From assembly GCA_030041435.1 (NCBI GenBank), contig JASHNW010000002.1, positions 1 to 64,000 on the forward strand: a stretch of 64,000 nt of DNA. The letters run 5' to 3'. This document shows, piece by piece, positions 18,590-27,169 of this stretch. The stretch comes from Acidobacteriaceae bacterium (lineage in GTDB: Bacteria > Acidobacteriota > Terriglobia > Terriglobales > Acidobacteriaceae). Every line of letters begins with the position of its first letter. The first letter of the stretch is position 1. A model generated the notes under the pieces. That model did not search any database and was not told the origin of the DNA. It saw only the letters and a program-made list of their open reading frames with translations. The translations under genes and the position numbers were made by a program.

Positions 18590-19573
18590 TTACCTGGAGC
18601 CGCGCATGGTCGCGGGCAGCACGCCGATGGTGTGCAGCCAGATCGCGGCAGTGCGCGGCCAGGTCGTGATGGGCAGATCCGTCGGCCGCAAGCCGTAGCC
18701 GTGGCCGCCCTTCGTGTAGACGTGCAATTCCGCCGGGACGCCGGCCTGTTTGAGCTTGAGGAAGTAGTCGATAACGTTCTCGACGTGCACCGGATCGTCT
18801 TCCGCCTGTACCAGGAACGTCGGCGGCACGGACGATGTGACCGGAATGTCGGGATTGAACTCGAAGTTCTTCTCCGCGATCGAGAGATAGCCGGGGTAGA
18901 TGACGATGGCGAAGTCCGGGCGGCAGCTCTGCTGGTCGGCAGCGTCGACGGCTGCGTAGAGGCGCCGATCGAAGTGCGTGCTGAGCGCTGCGGCGAGATG
19001 CCCTCCGGCGGAAAAGCCCAGAACGCCGATGCGCTGCGGGTCGATGTGCCACTCCGTTGCGTGTTCCCGCACCATGCCCATCGCGCGCTGTGCATCCTGC
19101 AAAGCCGCCGCGGATTTGGGATACGGGCCGGTGTTCGGCACGCGATATTTCAGCAGCACGCAGTTCACGCCGATGGAATTAAGCCAGGCGCAGACCTCGG
19201 TGCCTTCAAGATCGATGGCGACGATCGAGTATCCGCCACCCGGGAAGACCATGACGGCCGCACCGCTGTTGTGTGCCGCGGGGGCAGCGTAGAGCGTGAT
19301 GGTGGGCACGGATACGTCGCCGATGCGCATGACCGGCCTGCCCGCGACCGGCCGGTCGGTGGGCTTTGTCGTGTCGTGCTCGGGGCCGGTGGCGGTTTGC
19401 GGACCGGGCGTGCCGGAGGGCCACAGGACAAGGGTCGGATCGTCGGCCGGCGGATGCCAGTCAGCGGGCTGGGCCGCCTGCGCCAGGCTGGATGGCACGG
19501 AGAATGGAAAGAAGGCGAAGGCAAGGAGCGCGAGCAGGGCGCGAACCGCATGGCGAGGCGTGCAAAATGGCAT
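18590..19573 (-). CDS. exported alpha/beta-hydrolase (acetyl-esterase-like)
   Basis: A 327-residue protein with a signal peptide (hydrophobic A-L-L-A-L-L-A-F-A-F-F-P-F). The alpha/beta-hydrolase fold shows the oxyanion segment F-P-G-G-G-Y, nucleophile elbow G-F-S-A-G-G-H, and C-terminal His in G-G-H-G-Y-G-L. This fits the BD-FAE/acetyl-xylan-esterase-like group, common in plant-polymer degraders. ATG 19573 has GGTGGAG nine bases upstream and is preferred over GTG 19588. A role in deacetylating hemicellulose beside the xylan genes is plausible but unproven, as the genes are 12 kb apart. Confidence 0.88.
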   Translation of the reverse strand: MPFCTPRHAVRALLALLAFAFFPFSVPSSLAQAAQPADWHPPADDPTLVLWPSGTPGPQTATGPEHDTTKPTDRPVAGRPVMRIGDVSVPTITLYAAPAAHNSGAAVMVFPGGGYSIVAIDLEGTEVCAWLNSIGVNCVLLKYRVPNTGPYPKSAAALQDAQRAMGMVREHATEWHIDPQRIGVLGFSAGGHLAAALSTHFDRRLYAAVDAADQQSCRPDFAIVIYPGYLSIAEKNFEFNPDIPVTSSVPPTFLVQAEDDPVHVENVIDYFLKLKQAGVPAELHVYTKGGHGYGLRPTDLPITTWPRTAAIWLHTIGVLPATMRGSR

Positions 19574-19624
19574 GGCCGGTGTCTCCACCGGCCATCTTAG
19601 ACGACCAGCCCCTGCCGGAATGCG

Positions 19625-20980
19625 TTACTGCGGCGGCGGCGCAGATTGCGGCGTTGCTGCAGGAGGCGGAGTGCCGGCAGCAGGCTGCTGCGCCGGAGCC
19701 GTGGCGCCGGAGTTGCCGCCGGTGCTGCCGCTGGACGCCGGCGGTTGCGACGCCCCGCAGGAGGCCGGCTGGGCGCCTCCCGACGCGGGAGGCGTGGCAG
19801 TTCCGGATGCAGGAGGTTGCGGGCATCCCGCAGGCGACGCCGGTTTCGCCGAAACCGTGGGCGTATAGCCTGGGTCGCCGGGGCGCTGCATGCCGGGCGG
19901 GAAGTTCACCGGCTGCATGGTCGGATGGTCCTTCTGATCCTGGCTGTCGGTGGGCAGCTTTTCGCCGGGAGTGCGCAGCGTGGGCGGCGCCTTGGGAGCG
20001 TTCTCCTCGCTCACATCGGCCGCAGTGCGGTCGCCCAGCTGGACTTCGTGCTGATTGGCTGCAACCACGGGCTGCGTGCCCCAGTAGTCGCCCATCTCAT
20101 TGGCGGAGCGGACGACCAGCGGTTCGCCGACGCGGGCCAGCTCATCGCGCACCACGAAGTCGCCGGAAAAGCGAACGAATTCCACTGGCTGCGGCGCTTC
20201 CCCGAAGATCCAGATCTCGAAGGGCTGGCCGTTTTCCTGCTCTCGCACTTTCTGCTCCGGCTGTCCCCTGGCATAACGCACCATGTCGCGGTCCATGCCG
20301 ATCAGCACGCGGTGCTCGGTGATGGCTTTTTGCAGGAAAGGCGGCAGCGACTCGGCGTAGGCCTCGGCGGGCGACTTCACGCCGAAGTCGATCATCGGCT
20401 TCAGCAGCGCTTCCACCTGCTCGCCGGTGATGTCCGGTACGCGCCCGGGGAAGACCAGCGTGATGCGCGAGCCCGTGGGCGGGCCGTCCAGATCGTTGGC
20501 CAGCGGCGCATCGGCTTCGCCCATTCCGATGGATATGTGCCGCAGGTACTTGTGCTTGTGCTCGGGTCCGTTGTTCAGCTCAATCACAACCGCGTTATCG
20601 CGGATCCTGATGTTGGTGACCACGACACGATCGCCGGGTTTCGCGCTGATGCCCTTGGCGTGCAGCTCATCGATATATTTCTCGCCGGCGGGCTGCATCG
20701 GTCCGTTGGCCTCGAGCTCCAGATTGCCGATCGGCAACGGACGCATGGCAAAGCCCTGCTCCGCCTGGAGGAAGCGGATGAGCTCTTCGCGATTAATCGT
20801 CGTCAGTGGCTCAGGAGGAAGCTTGATGCTGGTGGGCTCGAAATGCGCGTAGTGCTGCTCAATGTGTGCGGGCTGAACGATGAAAACCTGGGCGTTGGCG
20901 GCCGGCACGGCACACAGCCAGCAGGGAACGCACATTGCCGCCATAACCGACAGGCGGCGAAAAGGTCTGGACCCTGGCAT
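19625..20980 (-). CDS. exported hypothetical protein with Pro/Ala/Gly-rich tail
   Basis: A 451-residue protein with a signal peptide (cleavage near A-N-A-Q). The N-terminal 300 residues look folded, with segments such as W-I-F-G-E-A-P-Q-P-V-E-F-V-R-F and G-D-F-V-V-R-D-E. From about residue 320 the sequence is disordered and dominated by Pro, Ala, Gly, Ser and Gln, with a few cysteines. I do not recognise a named family; similar proteins look widespread in acidobacteria, where they have no known role. Export to the periplasm or outer membrane is the only inference. Confidence 0.78.
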   Translation of the reverse strand: MPGSRPFRRLSVMAAMCVPCWLCAVPAANAQVFIVQPAHIEQHYAHFEPTSIKLPPEPLTTINREELIRFLQAEQGFAMRPLPIGNLELEANGPMQPAGEKYIDELHAKGISAKPGDRVVVTNIRIRDNAVVIELNNGPEHKHKYLRHISIGMGEADAPLANDLDGPPTGSRITLVFPGRVPDITGEQVEALLKPMIDFGVKSPAEAYAESLPPFLQKAITEHRVLIGMDRDMVRYARGQPEQKVREQENGQPFEIWIFGEAPQPVEFVRFSGDFVVRDELARVGEPLVVRSANEMGDYWGTQPVVAANQHEVQLGDRTAADVSEENAPKAPPTLRTPGEKLPTDSQDQKDHPTMQPVNFPPGMQRPGDPGYTPTVSAKPASPAGCPQPPASGTATPPASGGAQPASCGASQPPASSGSTGGNSGATAPAQQPAAGTPPPAATPQSAPPPQ

Positions 20981-21178
20981 AAGGCCCCCTTGGGCGGGGT
21001 AGTGCCGACACCAACAGCATGGCCCCGTTTGCAGGAAAGATCAAGCACGATCGGAGTCGCAGGATGCCGCGGTAACGCGTTTACCGGCTGGCTTCGCTGC
21101 CGCATTCCGGTCTGCGGCGCGAACGCCGCGCGGTGCGATTCCTTCCTGGCTGATCTGCCTGGAGCGGTGGAGGCTGAA
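20981..21178. other. intergenic region with imperfect palindrome
   Basis: About 200 bases between lnt and the exported hypothetical gene. It contains GGTAA-CGCGT-TTACC at 21071-21085, five-base arms around CGCGT, about 90 bases upstream of the minus-strand start at 20980. It also holds a 6-bp hairpin GCGGCG/CGCCGC at 21114-21129. Neither is conclusive. Confidence 0.35.
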
Positions 21179-22651
21179 TTAGGTTGCCGCGGATTCCTGC
21201 GGTGGCGCGGAATGGCGGTTCGGCGCGCGCGGATCCGGGTCGGGTGGCACCACCAGCAGGCTGAGGAGAAGAATCAGGGCCGCCAGCAGGTCGACGAGCG
21301 CGAACCAGTTGCCGGCGCGGTCGTAGAAGGTCGGCTGGCTGCGCACGGGAACGCTTGCCACGAGTGTGGCAAAGGGCGCCGCACTGCTGGCGCGCTGGGC
21401 CAGAACGTGCCCGCGGTCGTCGCTGACGGTGAGGATGCCCTGTTTGGCCGCGCGGGCGATGCTGAAGCCGCTCTCGACTCCGCGCAGAATCGCCATCCGG
21501 CCGTGCAGCCAGCCGTCGCGAACGAAGTCCCACGCCGGAACCAGCATCAGCCCGGCTCCGTCGTGCGCATACTGGCGGGAGAGAGCGGGGAAATCCATGT
21601 CCTTGCAAATCTCAATGCCCCAGCGGCCTGAGGGCTGGTCGACGACGACGCGCCGGGCGCCAGGGACCAGATCGCTCTCGAAGGCGGGAAGCATGTGGTG
21701 CTTCTCGTAGGTTGCCAGCAGCGTCCCCTGCGGCGAATAAAGCCGGGCTTCGTTCAGGTTGGGCAGGTGCTGGAAGCCGGCGAGGATGAAAACATGGCTG
21801 GCCTGCGCCGCCCGCTCGAGGATGCCGTCGGCCTTGGCCAGATCGTCCGGGTCGATGCGGCCGAGTTTCTCGGGGATGACCACGGCCTGGGCGCCCTGCG
21901 CGGCCAGTGCAGGCACCTGCCCGGCGTAGGCTGCGATGAGGCGCACCGTGGCCGTGCTCCCCGGAAACTGGTTCTGCGGCAGGTCGGAGGCGATGAGGCC
22001 GACGGTTACGCGCGGGGCAGCGGGCGTCGTATGCAGCCGGAAAAACCCATAGCCGAAGGCGGCTGCGTACAGGACAAGAACTGTCGCCGTGAGAGTGCGC
22101 CGCCGGCCGGCGGCCTGGGGAGCCAGGAGCGCCGCAAGCGCCGAAGGGAAGAGGAAGACGAAAAAGCTGACGCCCCAGATGCCGGTGATGGAGACGATCT
22201 GCAGGAGCGGCAGGCAGTCCATCTGCGTGTAGGCCAGATTGCCGAAGGTGCTGTGGGGCGAATGGAACTCGGCCAGAAATTCAAACGCCACCCAGAGGAT
22301 GGGCAGGGAAAACGCGGCCCGCAGGAGGCGGCCGCGCAGAACCAGGCGGCGATGGATGACAGCGAACCAGGCAAAGATGACGGCCGGCCCGAGTATCGCA
22401 AGCAGCGTGACCGGCAGCGGAGTCACTTCGCGCATGTACTGCCACATATTGAGAGCGCCGATGGCGCAGGAAATGAATGCCACAGCCGAGGCGGGCCATG
22501 CCTTCAGGCGCGGGGCGACGAGCAGGACAGGCAGCGGCGCCAGCCAGAGGAGGAACCAGAGCGGATGCAGGCCGGTCGAGAAGAACCAGGCGGCGGAGGA
22601 CACGGCCAGTGCCGCCAGCGCCGGTATGGCACTCCTCTGCCCTGAGGTCAT
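21179..22651 (-). CDS. lnt: apolipoprotein N-acyltransferase-like protein
   Basis: A 490-residue protein: five or six N-terminal membrane helices, then a periplasmic carbon-nitrogen-hydrolase (nitrilase-fold) domain (about residues 215-460), then a C-terminal helix. This is the Lnt architecture, which adds the third acyl chain to lipoproteins. Candidate catalytic residues are Glu in I-P-E-K-L-G, Lys in Y-E-K-H-H, and Cys in E-I-C-K-D-M-D-F-P. The last differs slightly from the usual I-C-Y-E context. It starts six bases after the pyk stop and so is probably co-transcribed with pyk. Another nitrilase-fold membrane acyltransferase remains possible. Confidence 0.82.
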   Translation of the reverse strand: MTSGQRSAIPALAALAVSSAAWFFSTGLHPLWFLLWLAPLPVLLVAPRLKAWPASAVAFISCAIGALNMWQYMREVTPLPVTLLAILGPAVIFAWFAVIHRRLVLRGRLLRAAFSLPILWVAFEFLAEFHSPHSTFGNLAYTQMDCLPLLQIVSITGIWGVSFFVFLFPSALAALLAPQAAGRRRTLTATVLVLYAAAFGYGFFRLHTTPAAPRVTVGLIASDLPQNQFPGSTATVRLIAAYAGQVPALAAQGAQAVVIPEKLGRIDPDDLAKADGILERAAQASHVFILAGFQHLPNLNEARLYSPQGTLLATYEKHHMLPAFESDLVPGARRVVVDQPSGRWGIEICKDMDFPALSRQYAHDGAGLMLVPAWDFVRDGWLHGRMAILRGVESGFSIARAAKQGILTVSDDRGHVLAQRASSAAPFATLVASVPVRSQPTFYDRAGNWFALVDLLAALILLLSLLVVPPDPDPRAPNRHSAPPQESAAT

Positions 22652-22657
22652 CGCGTC

Positions 22658-24235
22658 TCAGCCGTGACTGGCCGTTTTCGCGGTCCCTTTGCGCACGGGT
22701 TTGCGCGCCGCCGATTTGCGCTCAGCTTTGGCGGATTTGCCGTTTTCGTGCCGCGCCGACGCGGGTTCAGTAAGGCGATCGCCAAGCAGGTGCAGGCGCA
22801 GGAAGTTGGTCGAACCGCTGCGCGTGCGGGTGCCGGCGACGATGCCGAGGATTTCGCGGGGCTTGACGAATCCACCCTGCTCCAGAACGGTCTCCGCCTG
22901 ATCGACCATCTGCTCGGAGGTGTGGACTTTGGGGCAACTGATGGGATGAACGCCCCACAGCATGGCCATGCGATGAATCACCTGATCGACGCTGGAGAGC
23001 GCGTAGATCGGCGGTTTGGGGCGGTATTTGGAGAGCTGTCGCGCCGTGGCTCCGGTTTCCGTGAAGACCGCGATGGCGCTGACGTCCAGGTCTTCGGCAG
23101 CGTGCGCCGCGGACTCGCAGATGGTCTCCGCGATGGAGAGGCGAATGCGGCTGGGGCGCTGATCCCAGGAGTTGGTGTCGCGCAGATGGGTTTCAGTTTC
23201 AGTCACGATCTTGGCCATCATTTTGACCGCCTCGACGGGATACTTGCCGGCCGCGGTCTCGGCGGAGAGCATCACGGCATCCGTGCCGTCGTAGATGGCG
23301 TTGGCCACGTCGCTGGCTTCCGCGCGGGTGGGGCGCGGATTCTCGATCATCGACTCCAGCATCTGGGTCGCGGTAATCACCGGCTTGCGATATTCGGCGG
23401 CGCGGCGGATGACGTGCTTCTGGATGGCGGGAACCTTCTCGGGGGGCATCTCCACGCCGAGATCGCCGCGCGCCACCATCACCCCATCGGCGTTCTCGAG
23501 GATCGCCTCCAGATTCTCGATCGCCTGCGGCTTCTCGAGCTTGGCGATGATCCAGGTTTCCAAACCGAGCGCGGCCACGCGGAATTTCACGTGGCGAACG
23601 TCCTCGGCAGTCCGCACAAACGACACGGCAATGGCGTCCACGCCGTGCTTCATGCCGAATTCCAGGTCTTCCTCGTCCTTTTCCGTGAGCGAAGGGACGC
23701 GCACCGGAATGCCCGGCAGGTTGATGCCCTTGTGCTCGCCGAGCATCCCGCCATTGATCACTTCGCACTCGACTTCCTCGCCGGGAATTTCGACCACGCG
23801 CAGTTCGATGAGGCCGTCGGAGAGGAGAATGCGGGCGCCCGGCTCCAGGTTTTCCGCCAGGGTGGGGAAGGTGGTCGAGATGACCGTCGATGTGCCGAGG
23901 ATGTCGCGCGGCGTAATGGTCAGGCGCTGGCCGGCCTTCAGCTGCACCGGGATGCGGTTCTTCAGGCGGCCGGTGCGAATCTTCGGCCCCTGCAGATCGC
24001 CGAGGATGCAGATGTGCTTGCCCTCCTCGCGGCTGACTTTGCGCACCATTTCGATCAGCTTCAGCTTTTCGGGGTGCGTACCATGAGAGAAATTGAGGCG
24101 GGCCACATCCAGACCGGCGCGGACCAGTTCGCGAAACGTTCCTTCACCGGTGGTGGCAGGGCCGAGCGTGCCGACGATCTTGGCGCGGCGCAGGCTGTCC
24201 CCACTGAGGCCTGGCCCAGACAGCGAGAAATTCAT
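22658..24235 (-). CDS. pyk: pyruvate kinase
   Basis: A 525-residue glycolytic enzyme making pyruvate and ATP from phosphoenolpyruvate. Signatures: A-K-I-V-G-T-L-G-P near residue 18, the catalytic lysine block I-I-A-K-L-E-K-P-Q-A, and M-V-A-R-G-D-L-G-V-E-M-P. It also has G-T-D-A-V-M-L-S-A-E-T-A-A-G-K-Y-P. The last 30 residues or so are an unusual Lys/Arg/Ala-rich tail (K-S-A-K-A-E-R-K-S-A-A-R-K) beyond the normal end. It is the first gene of a pair with lnt. The opposing ppdK gene lies elsewhere and would be regulated separately. Confidence 0.96.
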   Translation of the reverse strand: MNFSLSGPGLSGDSLRRAKIVGTLGPATTGEGTFRELVRAGLDVARLNFSHGTHPEKLKLIEMVRKVSREEGKHICILGDLQGPKIRTGRLKNRIPVQLKAGQRLTITPRDILGTSTVISTTFPTLAENLEPGARILLSDGLIELRVVEIPGEEVECEVINGGMLGEHKGINLPGIPVRVPSLTEKDEEDLEFGMKHGVDAIAVSFVRTAEDVRHVKFRVAALGLETWIIAKLEKPQAIENLEAILENADGVMVARGDLGVEMPPEKVPAIQKHVIRRAAEYRKPVITATQMLESMIENPRPTRAEASDVANAIYDGTDAVMLSAETAAGKYPVEAVKMMAKIVTETETHLRDTNSWDQRPSRIRLSIAETICESAAHAAEDLDVSAIAVFTETGATARQLSKYRPKPPIYALSSVDQVIHRMAMLWGVHPISCPKVHTSEQMVDQAETVLEQGGFVKPREILGIVAGTRTRSGSTNFLRLHLLGDRLTEPASARHENGKSAKAERKSAARKPVRKGTAKTASHG

Positions 24236-24305
24236 CCATCCCCCAAAAGCAGTTCAATCGATTGATCTGTAGTTCAGTTCCGATTTTATCGTGCGCGGGC
24301 CGGTT

Positions 24306-25274
24306 TTATCTTGCCTGCAGACGGCTGGTCTTTTCTGTTTCCGTGCGAAGCGCCGGCGCAGTCTCAGGGAACACCGCCGGTTGCACGCTTCCGCCGGTCT
24401 GAAGTGCCACCGGGAGCGGAAACAGCTGTGCGTTAAATTCTGCACCAATCAGCACGCTGAGGGAAACCATGTAGAGCCACACCAGGGTGGCGATGCCGGC
24501 GCCCAGCGAGCCGTAGACGATGGAATAGTCGGCAAATCGAGTGAGATAAAAGCCGTAAACGATGGTGGCAATGAACCAACTGGCCGTGGCGATGGCTGCG
24601 CCGGGCATGGTTTCGCGCCAGCGCCCACGGACAAAGGCGAACTTGCCGGTGCCGGTGGGCCGTTTGTGGCGGGGCACCCCGTAGTGGTAAATGACGGCAA
24701 GGGAAACCACGCTGGCAAACATGGCGATTGCCCAGCGGATGAGGCGCCATACGACGATGACGTAGAAGCGCAGATCGTGATCGGAATTTTCGATCATCCA
24801 GTGCTCGATGCTGTGGCCGAACGCGAGAAACAGCGTGGCAGCGGCCATGGGCACGATCGCTCCCGGCACCATCAGCAGAGCGACGACGCGCTCGCGCCAG
24901 AAGCCCCACATGCCCCGTGGCTGCCGGTAGGCGCGGCGAAAGCCCTCCATGAGCGAAAGGAGCACACCCATGGCCGCGAATACGCTGACGAAGACCGAAC
25001 CGGAGACAATGCGGACGGAGCGCGCGTGATTGTAAATAAAGTAGGTCTGCACCAGGCGCATGGTGTCCGCGGGGAGCACCTGCTGGAAGGCGCCGCGCAG
25101 CACGCCGCGCACGTTGTCGCTCGCCGGCATGGTGGCGAACAGCGTGGTGATCACCAGCAACGCCGGGAAGATGCTCAGGATCGCAGAATAGGCCGCGGCC
25201 TTGGCCATGGAGAGAGCCCCGTGGCCGAAGGCTGACCACAACGCCCTGCGCAGATGCTGAAAAAGGCGCAACAT
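24306..25274 (-). CDS. YihY/BrkB-family membrane protein
   Basis: A 322-residue integral membrane protein with six helices and the family motifs A-A-A-Y-S-A-I-L-S-I-F-P-A near residue 27, Y-G-S-L-G-A-G-I-A-T-L-V-W-L-Y and G-A-E-F-N-A in the C-terminal part. These proteins were once called ribonuclease BN; that label came from an error and the true role is unknown, with transport proposed. The C-terminal 45 residues are a soluble tail. ATG 25274 is the first good start. Confidence 0.9.
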   Translation of the reverse strand: MLRLFQHLRRALWSAFGHGALSMAKAAAYSAILSIFPALLVITTLFATMPASDNVRGVLRGAFQQVLPADTMRLVQTYFIYNHARSVRIVSGSVFVSVFAAMGVLLSLMEGFRRAYRQPRGMWGFWRERVVALLMVPGAIVPMAAATLFLAFGHSIEHWMIENSDHDLRFYVIVVWRLIRWAIAMFASVVSLAVIYHYGVPRHKRPTGTGKFAFVRGRWRETMPGAAIATASWFIATIVYGFYLTRFADYSIVYGSLGAGIATLVWLYMVSLSVLIGAEFNAQLFPLPVALQTGGSVQPAVFPETAPALRTETEKTSRLQAR

Positions 25275-25344
25275 GAGCGTTCACAGTGTACGCGTCCGGC
25301 CGGGGGATGGCGCCGCTGTGCCATCAGACGCCGCCAGCCCCGGT

Positions 25345-25845
25345 TTAGTTTCGCGTGCCCTTCCAGTGCTCCAGGAACTCGGTTACCGAATTCGGATCCA
25401 TGCGGCGCATGTCCTCAAATTCGCCGGCTCGCTGGCTGTAGAGCAGACGGCCGTGCGAGTCCAGCACCGCCAGCGCGGGGACGCCCTTGTGCAGCGGGAT
25501 ATTGTATTTCTCGGCAAGATCCTGGTTGCTGTCGAAATGGCCGACGTTGATGTCCACCAGGATGAAGTTGTCGGCCAGCAGGGCGGCATTCGGCTCGCGA
25601 TGGAAGTAAATGTCGAGCACCTGGCAGTCGCCGCACCAGTTGCCGCCGAAGTCGAGAATGACCCGCTTGTGCTCGGCCGCGGCCCGCGACAGCGCAGCGC
25701 TCAGTTCCGCGTGCGCCTGCGCCGGATCGCCGTAAATATAGCGCGCCTGGCCGAAGGCGCCAGTGGCCGCCAGCAGTGCCAGGGCCACGGCGAAAACCGG
25801 AAAACGTAAAGGGCCGCGTGCGGATGCGAGAAGGTTTCGAGTCAT
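25345..25845 (-). CDS. exported thioredoxin-family protein
   Basis: A 166-residue protein with a signal peptide (cleavage around A-F-G-Q) and a thioredoxin fold with active site W-C-G-D-C (about residue 71). The motif after it, F-H-R-E-P-N-A-A-L-L, and a cis-proline region G-V-P-A-L-A fit the DsbD-gamma/thioredoxin-7-like periplasmic reductases. It likely reduces or isomerises disulfides in the periplasm. No DsbD partner is adjacent. Confidence 0.9.
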   Translation of the reverse strand: MTRNLLASARGPLRFPVFAVALALLAATGAFGQARYIYGDPAQAHAELSAALSRAAAEHKRVILDFGGNWCGDCQVLDIYFHREPNAALLADNFILVDINVGHFDSNQDLAEKYNIPLHKGVPALAVLDSHGRLLYSQRAGEFEDMRRMDPNSVTEFLEHWKGTRN

Positions 25846-25942
25846 GGCTTTGCGGGGAAACCGGGGTTCCCGTGTACTTCAGGATGCCACAAAAGGCGGG
25901 TTTGATTCGCGGCATTTGCGCAATTGCCGAAGCATGCGGCTC

Positions 25943-26848
25943 TTAGACGAGCGGCGCGTGCGCAATCTCTTCCAGCACCTTCAGCGGAGAGACTTCCGGC
26001 CGCACCATCGCCTCCGGGCGCACCAGAAAGGTCTGTTCCAGCGCATATTGCCCGGCCAGAACCGCGTGCGGCACCGTATCCGTGTAGACCATCCAGCTGG
26101 ATCCGGCGGGAAACTGGAAGGGATACTTCGCGCACTCCGTCTGCCACTGGGGATTTTCCTTCAGAAAATTGTGGAAGCGCATCATGAAATCGTCGTAGGG
26201 CGAGCGCCTGAGCGAAGGAATCGCCGCGCCCAGGCCGATAGCCCGCGCCGCGCCCTTGCCCAGCCGCGACAGCGCCGATCCGGGATGGGGAGCGATTTGC
26301 TGCGGGGCAAACTGCCGCACCGTTGCGGCAAACGGATCGCTCACCACCCAGTCGCGCGTCCGCGACGGATGAATATTGTTGAAGAAGCGCAGAATGCGCG
26401 CTCCATGCGTGGGCCGCGTGGGAAAGGCGTCCGTGTGCAGCAGATCGTTGCGGCGGCGCAGCGGCAAATCGCGCCCCTGCTCTTCCTGGGGACGGAAGCT
26501 GGCGTAGTCGAGCTGCCAGTTGGCCTGGTAAGGCGCGAGAAATTCGGCGAGGAAGGCCACCACCGACTGAGAATACCTGCGCATGACGGTGTGCAGGCGC
26601 TCGACCGCCGCCGGGCTCGCGGTCTTCGTATCCACGCCACTCAGCTTGTCGACCTTTGGCTTGTACGCAATGTTCTTGTGCAGCGAGCTGTCTGTCTGCT
26701 GCTGGCCGAGAAGGAAAGCCGCATCGTCCGCCGCCAGCGGAACGGGCGTCCGCGGGAAGTAAAGGATGTCCCCGGCCTCCAGAAGCGCGCAGAATTCGCG
26801 CGCCTGCTCCGTCGTGGGAGCGAAGCTCGCGACGTGGACAACGGCCAT
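25943..26848 (-). CDS. kdoO: Kdo hydroxylase family protein
   Basis: A 301-residue protein resembling the Fe(II)/2-oxoglutarate-dependent Kdo 3-hydroxylases that modify the inner core sugar of lipopolysaccharide. Family features: the opening G-D-I-L-Y-F-P-R-T-P, the iron-binding L-H-T-D-A-F (H-x-D), the following T-H-G-A-R-I-L-R-F-F-N-N-I block, and a late W-M-V-Y-T-D-T-V-P-H-A-V-L histidine. ATG 26848 shares its first base with the stop codon of the preceding small membrane-protein gene, so translation is coupled. Lipid A-core modification is the likely role; I infer it from the family. Confidence 0.8.
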   Translation of the reverse strand: MAVVHVASFAPTTEQAREFCALLEAGDILYFPRTPVPLAADDAAFLLGQQQTDSSLHKNIAYKPKVDKLSGVDTKTASPAAVERLHTVMRRYSQSVVAFLAEFLAPYQANWQLDYASFRPQEEQGRDLPLRRRNDLLHTDAFPTRPTHGARILRFFNNIHPSRTRDWVVSDPFAATVRQFAPQQIAPHPGSALSRLGKGAARAIGLGAAIPSLRRSPYDDFMMRFHNFLKENPQWQTECAKYPFQFPAGSSWMVYTDTVPHAVLAGQYALEQTFLVRPEAMVRPEVSPLKVLEEIAHAPLV

Positions 26849-27135
26849 CAGTGCGCTCCGGTGAGCCGGCGCCGGATCCACGTTCCGGTGAAGAAAAAGA
26901 ACGCGGTTACGAGCACAGCCACGCCCACAGGCAGCGCCACATAGCGGTAGGAATCGGCGTAGCTGACAGGGTGATGCGCGATGGCATTCCAGAAAAGCAG
27001 CGACACAATCGCCAGAAAGCAGCTGGCGAAGAAGGCCAGGAAGCCCGAAACCAGCGAAAGCAGGACGCAGCCTAAGAAGCCGAAGTCGCCCAGGGGAATG
27101 CCCAGGAGCGTTGCCGGCCGAGCACTGGCGGTCAT
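26848..27135 (-). CDS. small membrane protein, hypothetical
   Basis: A 95-residue protein with three hydrophobic stretches (about residues 12-30, 36-52, 68-86) and a basic end W-I-R-R-R-L-T-G. Its TGA overlaps the Kdo hydroxylase ATG by one base, so the two are probably made together. I do not recognise the family. It might anchor or assist the hydroxylase, but only the coupling supports this. Confidence 0.65.
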   Translation of the reverse strand: MTASARPATLLGIPLGDFGFLGCVLLSLVSGFLAFFASCFLAIVSLLFWNAIAHHPVSYADSYRYVALPVGVAVLVTAFFFFTGTWIRRRLTGAH

Positions 27136-27169
27136 CGACAGAATCCCTCGTCAGCTAGAATACAAGTTT

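Noticed and set aside
22664-24265. 533-codon open frame antisense to pyk
   Set aside because: Shadow frame; the pyruvate kinase on the other strand has all motifs.
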